The notes: generated from the letters alone by a model not told the origin. 64,000 bases of DNA from Carposina sasakii (GCA_014607495.2 CP053167.1:186001-250000), one strand, 5' to 3'. Shown: positions 20,591 through 31,225, counted from the first letter of the stretch. Program-made: numbers and translations.

Positions 20591-22518
20591 TAAAAAGTGA
20601 GTGTGTAATTTCCACACTTCTGACATACCTTTTTGAGGCATACTAATGGGCATGACGTTATTATTATGTATGTACCTACATATATAATGGTATAAAGAGA
20701 ACAGTAGAACTCCTGTGATAATGTTATGGACTAAGTGATATTTTCATACAGCAGGCTGAGTAGGCGTCGCGGAGCCTAGGGCGGTGAGATTTTGGGACGG
20801 CAAATTTGGGGAACGCATTTGTTTTTATTTTTTTTCCTCATAGAAATCCAAACTAATACTTGCTCATTATCTATGACGGTTTTCAAGTGATGTATTCTTA
20901 CAGTTATAGAAGTCTGGTTAAACAACAAATTTTTAGTCGATGACTCCGTTTCTCTCTCACTTGTCATTGCACATTCCGAGAGTGGCAAACTTCCATATTC
21001 TAGAGTAAAACATAATAGCTAGTTCGCCGCCCCTCAAGCAGTGATCGGCCGAGTCGCGCCTCTGCGCCCTTTGCCCACACTTCTTATGAGTGAAAGGAGA
21101 GCGCAATCATCATATTTATCTCCCCCGAAAAATATGCCCCTCTTCCCCGAAAGAGGGAAAAACAACCCATACTTATGCCAGTCTTACTACTTAAATGTAT
21201 GTTGGAGGCTACGAACTGGATGGTTTGTATATTCTTATGATTATGTAAGGTTCGATTTTTATTCGAACATCTCTTCATAATGAACGGTCCCTTAAATTTA
21301 GCCTAAAAGAATAATCACCTTTTTTATACCGATTTCAATCTTATGTTTGATCGAATTTTCTATTATGCAATGTTTCACATGCACTTTGCAACCTGTAGCT
21401 TCAGAAAATTCGATTGGAATATCGAAATTAAAAAATCTTGAACAGTAATAGCGAGATAGTCTTAAGGGGCTAGGAGCCTGCTTTAGAGGCTTTACACAAA
21501 GCTCAAATGGCGATTTTTTTTCAAGGAACAGTTTTTTAATGGGAAGGAAAGAAATAAGCTCCGATTGAAACGAAACTTTCAGGTTTTATTGTTATATAGA
21601 ACTTGAATCAGCAGAAATCTTCTCAAATTTTTTGGGAATTTTCAAGGATCCTAAGTTTGATGGTGATATGTCATAGAATTATTTTCTTGATGTCCAAAAG
21701 GTACAAGCATTTCGTTCATGACGAGGGCGTAAACTCGAGTGTGCATCCCTTGTCGTGCGGCGGGAAAGGTGCAGGTCGCAATTTCCATCTGAAACAAAGA
21801 ACCCAAAAAAATTTTTACTACAAGTTTCCTCCTTAATAGTATAGCTTCTAGTTAAACCAAGAAAATTCAACAAAAAGTGAAAAATTCAACAATTTTTCGC
21901 AAATTGATTTAAAAAAAAAATCCTTTTTAATTTTTTTAATTCACTTTAGATTGTTTTCCCCTGCATGGCCGCTAAAAGTGGATTTATCTTAACTTTTTTT
22001 CGTTAAGTTATACGTTTTTTTAGGTTCAACTAGAATTCTAAGAGAACGATTTAAAACTTCCGAAAGCTTGTATAATGCCTTTATTTTGTTTCTCGTTTTG
22101 TTACGATATTATGGTTCACTTATATTTAGTTTTTTCATAATGCCTATCTAATTCCCTCGCTAACACTGGCATAGTAGAAAAAAATCGTAAAACAACGTGA
22201 AGGAAACCGATAGAAATCGTTTGCTTGTCAAAGTTTTGTCGTATATAAAAAATCGTAATTTTTGTTCTTTACAGAATGAACTTTTTATTATCAATTCGTA
22301 CATAACTAAGAATCTGCTGATCAGCGATTCCTGGTCCATAGAGACCTCCTTTGACAGACCCGATAGGCTTCTGAAAAAACTGGTTTACGCTCTGTTGTGC
22401 TCGAGTGATGACTGATACGGGCTGTTCTGGCCTCTTTACTTTAGATGGAAGTCGATGAATCGCGCAGCTGCATTTTGTCGACCTGGTGATATCAAAGCGT
22501 ATTCTCGAGATATAATCT
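20591..22518. other. Unassigned sequence
   Basis: Several short open frames occur on both strands around 20776-21280 and 21603-21873, but none shows a motif that I know and both strands are equally open. The frame at 22269-22598 on the minus strand overlaps the end of the Mutator-like remnant and may be part of its decayed surroundings. Confidence 0.35.
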
Positions 22519-22893
22519 CTACTCGTGGATCGGATAAACAAGGGGCTCCCTACCATAAAGATAAGGTCGAAATTGTTGCCCACACTTGCTGTAGCCAATT
22601 TTCAAATCCAGTAACTGCATGGTTTTCAATGCTGCACTGTAGCCTTCATTGAACATTCCTCCAGCTATGTAAGCAGCAATCTCGACGATTTTAATGTCTG
22701 AGTGAAGGTGTTTAGGTGTGATGCGCCACACAGTGGAATTGAACGGGGACTCGTTCGCATTTTGGCAAACTGTGTGTCCACCCAAACACCTCGTTAGCAG
22801 CTCGTCCCTAGATGATTCCTCGTACACACATTTTAAGGGGTTTACGCTCCAAAATGTGCTGCCAATACACGAGTCATTAAATAAATAAAACAC
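22519..22893 (-). pseudogene. Mutator-like transposase domain fragment
   Basis: The 124-codon minus-strand frame contains SSRDELLTRCLGGHT, then QNANESPFNSTVWRI, then IVEIAAYIAGGMFNEG and LLDLKIG. This order (C-x-GxT-QN-x-NES-FN-xx-W, then an alpha-helical IAxxxFNEG segment) is what I know from arthropod proteins annotated with a Mutator-like transposase domain, near their C terminus. Full proteins of this kind are several hundred residues, and nothing convincing precedes the frame. The frame stops soon after the conserved part. It is most likely a relic of a DNA transposon or of a captured copy. The family assignment is from memory and moderately sure. Confidence 0.5.
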
Positions 22894-23193
22894 TTTTTAA
22901 TTTAAACAGAAATTGCTATGGTCATGAACGTGAAAACACGCTAGAGAAGTCTTAAGGCCCATAGGACAACGCTCATCTGGTACATTATTGTTGAAATGCA
23001 GTACAATGAGACTGATGGTTATCTAATTATTTGAACATCTTAGTTACCGTGTAGTCGCGAATTATTATCAAGGATAATTGGTATAACTTTGAGATAAATT
23101 AATTTTGACTATGTGCAAGGGAGTCCAATATTTCAGTATTAGCAAAGGGAACTTCTCTTGAATACATCGTCTATAATCGATGACGGAACGCTA

Positions 23194-23749
23194 TTATGTT
23201 AAAGGGACTGATTGCCACTCGTGGGTCTCTTCTAATCTGCGCTTCCGTGTTTTTTGCTGGCTTTCCAGTGGTATTCGATATGGCTTTACGTATGCTGGTG
23301 AAGATTTGCGTTTTATTGTGTGTTGTAATAAATTTGTAACACTTTTATCTCCCGGATAGAAAAACTCTGCATTTAGGCTAAGTTTTTCCTCACTATTCAA
23401 TGTTAAGGTCACGTGATATTTCCGCTCATTAAAATGACAAGTTCATTTAAGCTAAATATGTCCAAACAGTGAACTTCTTCATCAATATTCTAAAAGGAAC
23501 TGTAGCCCTTTGGGGTCTTACAAACCCCGACAAAAATGCCTTTGTGTATTTCTGTTGCTAATATTACGCTATCGTGATTATAGTCGGTATAAGTTTAATA
23601 ACTTCACATCGCGGTGGTATGGTATGGTCATACCTACCGTTATAATATTCATTGTTACTTTTATCCCTAAGGTACAATCTGCATAGCTGATAATTGCTAT
23701 ATTTTTGTAAATAATCTTCTAATATACCATCCGAACAGGAAAAACTCAA
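23194..23749 (-). pseudogene. Ty3/gypsy pol fragment, broken
   Basis: Three minus-strand pieces are in order. The first (23749 downward) contains HTIPPRCEVIKLIPT. It continues without a new start into IHKGIFVGVCKTPKGYSSF and a stop. The third, in another frame (23412-23194), contains FYPGDKSVTNLLQHTIK and AYVKPYRIPLESQQ. The last stretch is the hallmark just upstream of the reverse transcriptase in Ty3/gypsy Pol, and the first two fit the protease-to-RT linker seen in insect gypsy-like elements. The breaks are at least one in-frame stop and one frameshift near 23415. No RT catalytic motif, gag or LTR is visible. It is an old, dead copy. Confidence 0.55.
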
Positions 23750-23760
23750 TAGTGTCTCGA

Positions 23761-25104
23761 AGGACCGTTAGTCCCTAAAAATTGGATTATATACGTACAA
23801 TGTAAACAAATCCCTCCGAGCGATTTCCGGTTCCGCTCGTATACCTGCTCGACGCTTGCTCACTATTTGTTCTGCCTAACTCCGAAAATATTTCATGAAT
23901 GGATAAGTATTACGTCTGAACCATTCATTTTTAGGGACACACAAACTTGGATCTATCTTAGTTTGGGAAGACATGGTTTTTATAAACTAGTGCATTAAAT
24001 TAAAAAAAGTTACTCTCGAAGGCCTCGAAAAAATTTGAACCTTGATTTAGCCTTTTGCTCGGATTGCAAGTTGAACAGGGAAAAGTGTCCCCCCTTGTAA
24101 GTCATGTGAACGCGTGAAAATTACTTGCATTTTTCCCCGAATAGCGCGATATGCATTTCCATAAAATTTTTGAGCCATTTTTATTATGCTACAATGTTAT
24201 TAATGACCTATTTTTGTCCCGTAATGTTGCACGTGCACCCCGTGGCGATATTTTGCTTCATTCTCTCGCATTCCAATAACCGTGTGGGTTACCCCGGTTA
24301 CCCGAACAAATCGAGGCGAAAAACGAAAACAAAATCTGGATCAAAGGCTTTAAGCAATGCGCTCGTTAAAGCACGAAACTTCACGGAACTTATTAGCACT
24401 CCGTCAGTTTTATAGTAAGATTACAAAAAATCTTCTACTCAGAGCCAAAGGCCTGTATAGACGTGATTCCTAAGCGACTTTGATTTTTTGGGAGAAATAT
24501 TGTCGATCATATTTTTAAAGATATTACTGAAGCATTTGTAAGATTTCATACGCAATACCCCCTTCAATAATCTAGTTTTCATTAAATTTATTAAAAGTGT
24601 TTACCAAATGTTCATTATCATGTGTAAATAGCATACTCTATTACCCCGCCCCTATTAACATGATTGAGCACACTTCGATTAGCTCAAAAATATACCGTTC
24701 GTAAGTCAAATTATTTCACCGTCCACGTGCAATTTCAAATTAGCGAAATTGAATTGCATTGAATATCTCCTATCAACTTATTTACTCTAAATGTATCCTC
24801 TGAGATATTTCAGACAATTGTTCTATCTGAATTGGCAAGGGCGGCAAAATCTATTCAGCTACTATACCGATTGAAAGCCTAAATTTGTAAATCTACGCTT
24901 GGTCCTACTTAACTAAATATGGTCAAAAGCTGGCTAGTTAAGAAAAAAAATAAAGTAATTATAGCTAAGTATATTTTCATACAAAAATAGCGTGCGGCGC
25001 GGAGCGGGGGTGCTAGGAGTATGGCAGACGAGTTGGCTGAGCATAAAACACTGTAGCCCTGCCCATTTACATAGAAACCACCTCGTGTAGTGACTAGCCA
25101 AGAT
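23761..25104. other. Unassigned sequence
   Basis: No LTR or further pol sequence could be recognised next to the gypsy fragment. Around 24990-25010 there is a GC-rich patch (GCGTGCGGCGCGGAGCGGGG). The plus frame at 24125-24415 shows no known motif. Confidence 0.35.
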
Positions 25105-25877
25105 ATAACGCTGAAGGATCTAAGCACAATGCTCGATGGCCTCAATCGAGTCTCCCAACAGGTGGGCCTGAAGATGAACATGGACAAGACGAAGATCATG
25201 TCGAACGTCCATGTGCCGCCCACTCCTGTACTGGTTGGGAGCTCGATGCTTGAAGTTGTTGACGAGTATGTTTACCTGGGACAGACTGTTTACCTGGGAC
25301 AGACGGTCAAACTAGGTACTAGGTAAGTCCAACTTTGAGAAGGAGGTAACTCGGCGAATCCAACTCGGCTGGGCAGCGTTCGGGAAACTACGAAGCTTAT
25401 TTATGTCCAAGATACCCCAGTCCTTAAAGACGAAGGTATTCAACCAGTGCGTGCTGCCGGTGATGACCTACGGTGCCGAGACGTGGTCTCTAACTATGTG
25501 CCTCATAAAAAAGCTCAGGATCGCACAGCGAGCGATGGAGAGAGCTATGCTTGGGATCTCTCTGCGTGATCGAATCAGAAATGAGGAGATCCGCAGACGT
25601 ACAAAGATCACCGACATAGCTGAACGGTCCAGCAAGCTGAAGTGGCAATGGGCAGGGCACATAGCTCGAAGAACTGATGGCCGATGGAGTCGGAAAGTTC
25701 TAGAGTGGATACCACGTATCGGCAAGCGCAGCGTGGGAAGGCCACCCGCGAGGTGGACGGATGACCTGGCCAAGGTTGCGGGCGTCGGTTGGATGCAGGC
25801 TGCTTCCGACCGGTCGGAGTGGAGGTTGTTGGGGGAGGCCTATCTCCAACAGTGGACTTCTCAGGGCTGTAAATGAT
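25105..25877 (+). pseudogene. RTE-type LINE, C-terminal reverse transcriptase, frameshifted
   Basis: Codons from about 25105 read DLSTMLDGLNRVSQQVGLKM, then a VYLGQTV box, the thumb region of an RTE-like reverse transcriptase. An 18-bp tandem duplication (25270-25287 and 25288-25305) repeats VYLGQT. A 7-bp tandem duplication CTAGGTA (25312-25318, 25319-25325) then shifts the frame and creates a stop at 25324. The second frame (25319-25876) is open to the natural end and contains VMTYGAETWSLT, WQWAGHIARRTDGRW and RWTDDLAKVAGVGWMQAA. The catalytic FADD-type motif and the endonuclease lie upstream in full elements and are absent. It ends in a TGATGA tail directly against a LINE on the other strand. 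Confidence 0.9.
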
Positions 25878-26455
25878 GACGAAGCTTTATTTGATTCCAT
25901 GCAAAATAATAATATTTACAAATAACAGTTCATCCAATTAATATACTTAACATTGAAAATATAAAAAACAGATAATTATAATTTGGTAAGAATTTAAAAT
26001 TTTATTTTTGAATGGACCCCAATCGGGTAAAAGCTTCCTCCAAAGTCTTCCATTTTTCCCTGTCGCTTGCAGTGTCGATCCATGCACGACCCGCCACCGA
26101 AATTACTTCGTCTGCCCATCTCGCGCAAGGCCGACCTCTCGCTCTAGTGCCTGGCGGGCCAGACCACTTTATTACTCTTTTAGTCCGCCTGTCATCTCTG
26201 TATCTAGCCACATGCCCTGCCCAGTTCCATTTTCTTCGAAGTGAGAAAGTAAGTGCATCGGTTATTTTGGTTTTTCTGCGGATTTCTCTATTTCTCACCT
26301 TGTCTTTAAGTTTTAAGCCTAGGTAGTTTCTCTCTATTTTTCTTTGACTAGTCTGGATCATGTTTTTAGTTTTGAGGTCGAATATCCAGGTTTGACACCC
26401 ATAGGTAAGACATGGAAGAATTTCTGCGTCTATAACTATCTTTTTGTTGTTTTAC
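25878..26455 (-). pseudogene. Second LINE reverse transcriptase C-terminal fragment
   Basis: The minus-strand frame is open from 26451 to the stop at 26002, about 149 codons without a needed start. It contains EILPCLTYGCQTW, KWNWAGHVARYRDDR, then ARGRPCARWADEVISVAG and SDREKWKTLEEAF. It has the same domain order as the RTE copy beside it but is only distantly related. A 3' UTR of about 120 bp ends with an AATAAA signal at about 25885, abutting the plus-strand LINE tail to tail. The frame is unbroken, so this copy may be younger than the other. Confidence 0.85.
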
Positions 26456-26706
26456 TAGTGCAATTACTCATCACTAGATGGCAACATTATACTACGTTTT
26501 AGTAATAAAGTACCCTGATAGAAGCGCTAGTGTCCTTGTAATTTTAATACGGTTACATTTCGGAGCACAAGCGTGTGGTTACAGCTACCGCGTTACACTG
26601 GCGCTGAAGCTACGCCCTTATCATGACGTCATGGCCTAACGATTGCCACACGACTCACTCCATAGTCCCACCTCCTCTTTTATAGCTTCTTCATGCTCCA
26701 CTACAA
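26456..26706. other. No recognised feature
   Basis: Moderate GC content, no motif seen. Confidence 0.4.
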
Positions 26707-26800
26707 TATATCAGCTGCAACTCCTTCCGTGCATGTCGTAAGAGTCAAATAAGGAACTTAGGGGTGCTCTCTCAGGCGATGAGCTGGCCACCGTCACTGA
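26707..26800. repeat. R1 fragment, inverted
   Basis: ATCAGCTGCAACTCCTTCCG, CATGTCGTAAGAGTCAAATA and CTCAGGCGATGAGCTGGC are the reverse complement of the R1 right half. Confidence 0.65.
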
Positions 26801-27270
26801 ATTTTTTCGTCTGACCTCGCATATGGATATCTTACGAATATCAATGCGAAGCCATGTTACATTAAGCACTTTGTAGAGTCCAAATAGTCATTTAAAATCG
26901 CAAATTTTTTCACTTCACACATAAGTTCACATTTTCTTATTGTATGGATTTGTTGAACTAACCTAGATTTTCTTTTCATTTTCAGGTAAGCTACTGAATC
27001 GAAATAAAGAGAAAAATAACATCTCAGTTCGTATAGAAATGGATAGACAGTGGTAAATATCAGCTCTATATTTATTTATTTACTTAATATACAGGGTGTA
27101 ACAAAAGGGTAGGTATGTTAAGCGAAATGCTATGGAAAGCCAACTAAAGAACATAATTTGAGACTCAAAATCACATGATTGTTATTGAAGATTTTATGAA
27201 CATTCCTGAGTTGTTTAGGAATAAATTATAAAATGTATAAAGAAACATAAAAGTGGATTTTGAGTCTCAT

Positions 27271-27597
27271 ATGAGCGTTAACAAACTGGCCGACATTCCA
27301 ACTCTTGATTTGTTTTGCTGTAGTGCGATAAAATTTAAGAACGATATATCTAAGTCCTGGTTCAATGGTGCCCCAACTGTTTAGATTTTATAGTTATTTC
27401 TCTTTTTTAAAATTCCTTTTCCCCATTTTATGCCATTTACTTTCCGTTCCCCTTCCCCTCCTTCTATTTCTAATTACCTAGATGCATATATGTGGAAACA
27501 TTTAAATGGTTTTGTGTTTTTTTAATAGTTACTTTTTTAGTTTGTACACTGTTTGTTTTCCGAAATAAATAAAAAAATAAAAATAAAAAAAAATATT
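27271..27597 (+). pseudogene. Poly(A)-ended retroposed 3' fragment
   Basis: An open stretch ATGAGC...TTTAG (27271-27384) reads MSVNKLADIPTLDLF, then KNDISKSWFNGAPTV and a stop. About 200 bp of 3' UTR-like sequence follows, then AATAAATAAAAAAATAAAAA. This is the layout of a 5'-truncated retroposed copy of a LINE or of a cellular mRNA, landed in MITE-A. I do not recognise the 37 residues, and the ATG may belong to the MITE. Flanking duplications are unclear. Confidence 0.45.
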
Positions 27598-27646
27598 TCA
27601 TAGGTAGGTCAGTAAATCTATACGAGTAGTAGACTATAACATTACG

Positions 27647-27687
27647 TGAGGATTTTTTTTTTCATTTCTTTATTAATAATTTTATAA
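27647..27687 (+). mobile_element. 41-bp S1 SINE tail with perfect target duplication
   Basis: TGAGGATTTTTTTT then TCATTTCTTTATTAATAAT and TTTATAA are the last bases of S1. TATAACATTACG occurs at 27635-27646 and 27688-27699, a perfect 12-bp duplication. It is an extremely short retroposed copy. Confidence 0.8.
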
Positions 27688-27727
27688 TATAACATTACGG
27701 TTAACATACCCCTTCCTTTACACCCTG

Positions 27728-27918
27728 TATATTTTTATAAAAAAATTTGTAAGAAATGCATATATTGCGCTTATTTATCCTGTTTTCGGCTTTATATGTA
27801 CATTGAAGAAGTACGAAAGTTACCAAAAGTTGACATATATTTATATTTAGTTAGATATCAAAAGAGTTTGGAAATTATTATAGGGAGCTCAGCTTAGGTA
27901 CTCCTCGTGTTCAGTTAC
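27728..27918. other. No recognised feature
   Basis: AT-rich spacer between MITE-A and a Helitron. Confidence 0.4.
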
Positions 27919-28414
27919 TTCACTACATATTATAAAACAACGGATATCGATGCGGTTTTTTTTATTTTCTTAATTTAATCTAATAGATAGAGTATTGAAT
28001 TGTATCAGGCGTCACTATTCGGAAGTTCAAATCTCTATTGAGGGATCGCCCGCCACCGGGCCCTATACCCTCCGCTGACCCTCGGATCTGCCTACTCATG
28101 ATCACGAACACAAGACACTACAGTCGCAATGAGAAGCCAGATCCAAGCATCGGATTAGCAGCTATGTATTTATGGTTGCATGCTAGGTGCTTGGATCTGG
28201 CTTCTCATTGCGACTGTAGTGTCTTGTGTTCGTGATCATGAGTATGCAGATCCGAGGGTCAGCGGAGGGTATAGGGCCCGGTGGCGGGCGATCCCTCAAT
28301 AGAGAATAGATAGAGTGATTCAAGAGGAAAGTTATAGTTTAACTAGGGACCCGCCCAGGCTTCGAACGGTTGTAATGCTCCCTCATCCGGACAAAGTCGT
28401 TGACGGCGGCTAGT
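27919..28414 (+). mobile_element. Helitron (second subfamily) interrupted by an insert
   Basis: It begins near TTCACTACATATTATAAAAC with ATCGATGCGGTTTTTTTTA, as in 60484-60676, and resumes after the insert with AATAGATAGAGTGATTCAAG and ACTAGGGACCCGCCC. It ends near GACGGCGGCTAG followed by T. AATAGATAGAGT is present on both sides of the insert. Confidence 0.65.
27994..28304. mobile_element. Insert with 118-bp near-perfect inverted repeat
   Basis: The arms at 28032-28149 and 28188-28305 match at 117 of 118 positions (one C/A difference near 28091), with a 38-bp loop. AATAGATAGAGT flanks the insert at 27982-27993 and 28305-28316. The single-arm sequence (ACCACCGGGCCCTACACCC and a CTCGGATCTG block) exists without inversion at 60691-60840. 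The loop end next to the right arm (CCTAGCATGCAA in reverse) matches that copy, so the right arm is the original and the left arm the inverted duplicate. The leading 38 bp (TTGTATCAGGCGTCAC) recur in inverted form at 61000-61050. The plus-strand open frame here is a by-product. Confidence 0.8.
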
Positions 28415-29310
28415 ATAGTATCTCACATGCATTGTCCGTAGATAAAACCATCAAACCTTCATATTCCTACATAACTTCAAACAAATTCGGTAATAGTATT
28501 TAGTAATGGCTCCTATTATGGCATTTCAGATGATTTACATGTAAACTAGGCACCAAATGACAGGCTATAGCGTGACAAGCAGCAGTTATAGGTTGGTTTA
28601 GGTATTTATTTACTGTAGTTTTGGCCACACCGTGTGTGTGAAACGCGACGGGCGAAATTGTATAATCTAGCATATTTAATAGCTGTGTAGGTTCAGATTT
28701 GGGCGTGCGGAGAAGATGAGTGAAAGAAGACTAAGTGTGCGAGTTAAGTGAAGAGTGACGAAGAAAGTGGAGTGGGTGGAATAGAAGGAGAACACCTGCC
28801 TGGACTCTTTTTGACCAAATCGTAGAATTTCAATAGAAAGGTTTGATCAAGGGTACGTTAAACTGGACGATTCAATTAATTCTCCACATAAACATGAACA
28901 ATATGGTGGCGACTAATACACACAAGAAAAAAGAAATTATAAAGAGATAAGCTCGCCTTTGTACTATTTCTGTTACCACATACTGTCTAAGCTTAATTTT
29001 ATGTGTAGGTACAATAAAAAAGAAATGAAAGAAAAATCCGCGTGATCACATATGTAGTGTGTCTCTAAATTTATTATTATACTTCTACCATATGGGAATA
29101 TGTGAGGCCATAACGTGAAATTACATTTTCATTCTATTCTAATGTTCTGTTTGTAATTGAATACGAAAGTGACTTTTGAATTCTCATTTACAAAATTATA
29201 GTTACGGGTATAGAATCTAATAATTTCGTTTGTTTCCGTTTTGTTCTATTTCTTCACAAATAGCCTTGTAAGGTTGTTATGTATGCAATAAAATTACTTG
29301 ATTTGATATT
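28415..29310. other. No recognised gene
   Basis: The part 28600-28800 is purine-rich with several GAAG and GTGAAG runs and might be transcribed leader sequence, but I see no coding frame or splice context that supports it. Confidence 0.35.
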
Positions 29311-29319
29311 TTGTCGGGT

Positions 29320-29460
29320 ATCCATTTTTTCTTCACTAGTAGATGTCCGCGAATTCATCCGTATAAACTTCAGAAAGTTAACTGTGCCCGTAGGAATTTC
29401 GGAAAATGCTTCCAGCCAGTGTCAGTTTTTAAAGTCAGCGGTTGATTCGCAGTCAAAGAA
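29320..29460 (-). repeat. Diverged Helitron-like remnant
   Basis: CTAGTAGATGTCCGCGAATTC and GTAGGAATTTCGG follow the order seen at 3769-3960 and 36983-37190. It is strongly mutated. The open frame over it is not a gene. Confidence 0.4.
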
Positions 29461-29782
29461 TATATTTACTCTCTGACGAGTGTTATTAGTTATTCAGTCA
29501 GGACAGAGCTTTTCATATTTATAGGTTGTTGCTGCTAGCAACCAACCTCCGCGGTCACGGACCTTACTGGCCGCTTGAAGCCAACAGCGTCTTATTCGAA
29601 GTTTTTAAATATTTTGTTTTGACAAGAAATAAGAAGAAAAGATGTCGTGTTAATTTTGCAGATAATTTTATATTTTTAATAATTTCTATAATTTTCCTGT
29701 AAATAAGTACATTTGAAATAAATAATAATTGCCAAGTAATCGGGTCCAACTCATTTGGTGTTTCTCTAGAAACAAGGTATTA
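29461..29782. other. No recognised feature
   Basis: AT-rich spacer before a pogo-like MITE. Confidence 0.4.
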
Positions 29783-30150
29783 CAGTGCAACCTCGATTTA
29801 ACAAATCTGAAGGGAGCAAGTAAATATTCGTTATATCAAGTAATTCATTGAACTGAGGTTTGTTATGTTAAGGTTAGGTGGGCTAAAATTCGTTATAAAG
29901 AGGTAAAAGCATGTTGAAATCTGTCACATTGATGGGAACTTTATATAAAGGTTTTGGTTGACAAAATTCGTTAATTAGAGGTATTCAAACTTTTTCTTGA
30001 TAATCTAAAATTCGCTAAATAAATGTTCGCTATGTAAAGGTATATTTTACATTGACTCTTATGGACGATTCAATTCTTACGGGGATAATGAAAAAAATTT
30101 TAAATCTAGGAAGTCGTTATATTGAGGTACGTTATATTAAGGTTGCATTG
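29783..30150. mobile_element. Pogo/Tigger-like MITE
   Basis: The left end CAGTGCAACCTCGATTTAAC and the inverted right end GTTATATTAAGGTTGCATTG form a TIR with two differences in the first half, and TA lies on both sides. The interior repeats TTCGTTATA and TTATATTAAGG motifs. It is 368 bp and non-coding. CAGT termini with TA targets are typical of pogo-type Tc1/mariner elements. Confidence 0.7.
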
Positions 30151-30203
30151 TAGTAAGATTGCGAGTACTTAGCCAGATTGAATGTTGATTGTTACTTAGT
30201 AAT

Positions 30204-30275
30204 TGATGTTTTCTAGAGGTAAGTACTTATGTATTTAGTTCGTTGCTTAGTACTCCCGACGCAAGACCTTAGAGA
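30204..30275 (+). repeat. S3 SINE 3' fragment
   Basis: CTTATGTATTTAGTTCGTTG then CTTAGTACTCCCGACGCAAG and ACCTTAGAGATCATCG match the reverse complement of 40860-40920, the tail half of S3. Confidence 0.55.
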
Positions 30276-30647
30276 TCATCGTATGTGTCTAGGTTAATGT
30301 GTTGTGAAGTGCGTGAATATTTATTTGATATTTGAGCACGTCCACTAAAGCTATGTTCTTACACATGTCAGATGAGACTAAATCAATAAGAACAAAATTG
30401 ACTTATAGTTCCCTAAAAACTGTTCCCGACCGTCTCGGGAAGTCGTCCCCGTTTTCTCCACCGTCCCGGGTTACTCCATCCCCACTCTGTATCCCATGAG
30501 TAGCCAATATTTACAGCAATTCAATTTCAATTGTGCCATTCGTTGGAAAGGGTCGAAATTTCGGAGGCAAGATGTCTTTCTTAGAGGAATTGTATGTATC
30601 ATGGTTTTCTTCTTTTATTTTCTTCTTTACATGTGTTTATGGGGGGT
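30276..30647. other. Unassigned; short frame at 30496
   Basis: An ATG frame beginning MSSQYLQQFNFNCAIRW runs into the R1 repeat that follows. The part before the repeat is about 50 codons and I do not recognise it. Confidence 0.3.
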
Positions 30648-30855
30648 TTCACTAGAATACCTCAGCTGCTCCTTCCGTGCATGTTTTAAGAGTCGACTAA
30701 GGAACTCGGCCAATCTCTCAGGCGATGAGCTAGCAACTTGTCACTGATCATTTACATCAGTCCCTGCTGGGCTCAACGTGACTGTAAATAGTTCTTAATG
30801 ATCTTGCAGAACTGGCTACCACATTTTAGGCATACAGCGGTGAAGCCCCGCATCA
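30648..30855. repeat. R1 repeat, rearranged
   Basis: TCACTAGAATACCTCAGCTG, GTCGACTAAGGAACTCGGCC and CAGGCGATGAGCTAGCAACT are inverted R1 sequence to about 30790. The end GTGAAGCCCCGCATCAGCAC is in the opposite orientation, so two copies are joined. Confidence 0.6.
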
Positions 30856-31065
30856 GCACAGTATAAATTACACATACTCGTACATGCATTATAGTCACGC
30901 CTATTATCCTCCAAAATGGGTTGGGCAGAAGTGTGCAAAATACATGCCCACTTTTCACCAGTTAGCCGACTTATTAGCTAGGCCTTATTAGCCGCAGTCA
31001 CTTTACATATTTTTTGTACCTACTTATATTAAATTTATTGAAACGTTTTTGTAGCTAACTGTACA

Positions 31066-31225
31066 AAATACGTCAGATTTTACGATCGAGCCAGTTGACG
31101 ACTAATAAAAAGTAGGTAAAATCGGAAGGTGCCAACTCACGTGTGCTCGCGAGTTTCACGCACGCGAGGTGATGACCCACCCACGTGGTAAGGGCTAAGC
31201 CTACCACCGCTTTTCGGACACAAAT
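31066..31225. repeat. R5 repeat, inverted copy
   Basis: CCCACGTGGTAAGGGCTAAG with CCTACCACCGC is the reverse complement of the 20538-20590 sequence. GTGTGCTCGCGAGTTTCACG extends the unit. The ends are not defined. Confidence 0.45.

Larger units (their letters stand above)
27092..27727. mobile_element. MITE-A carrying two retroposed insertions
   Basis: The left end CAGGGTGTAACAAAAGGGTA and the right end CCTTTACACCCTG are both flanked by TA. Left-arm sequence runs to about 27270 and right-arm sequence resumes near 27600. The complete copy is 259 bp while this one spans 636 bp. The excess is a 3' fragment of a transcript (27271-27597) and a 41-bp SINE tail (27647-27687). Confidence 0.75.

Noticed and set aside
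22269..22598. 109-codon minus frame as the continuation of the Mutator-like protein
   Set aside because: It is in another frame, overlaps the first, and shows none of the conserved residues I know for that family.
25468..25773. Long minus-strand open frames opposite the RTE copies (also 13911-14144)
   Set aside because: They are shadows of the GC-richer reverse transcriptase frame on the plus strand.
28038..28235. Plus-strand 65-codon frame in the 118-bp palindrome
   Set aside because: It reads into one arm and back through the other, so it is a by-product of the inverted repeat.
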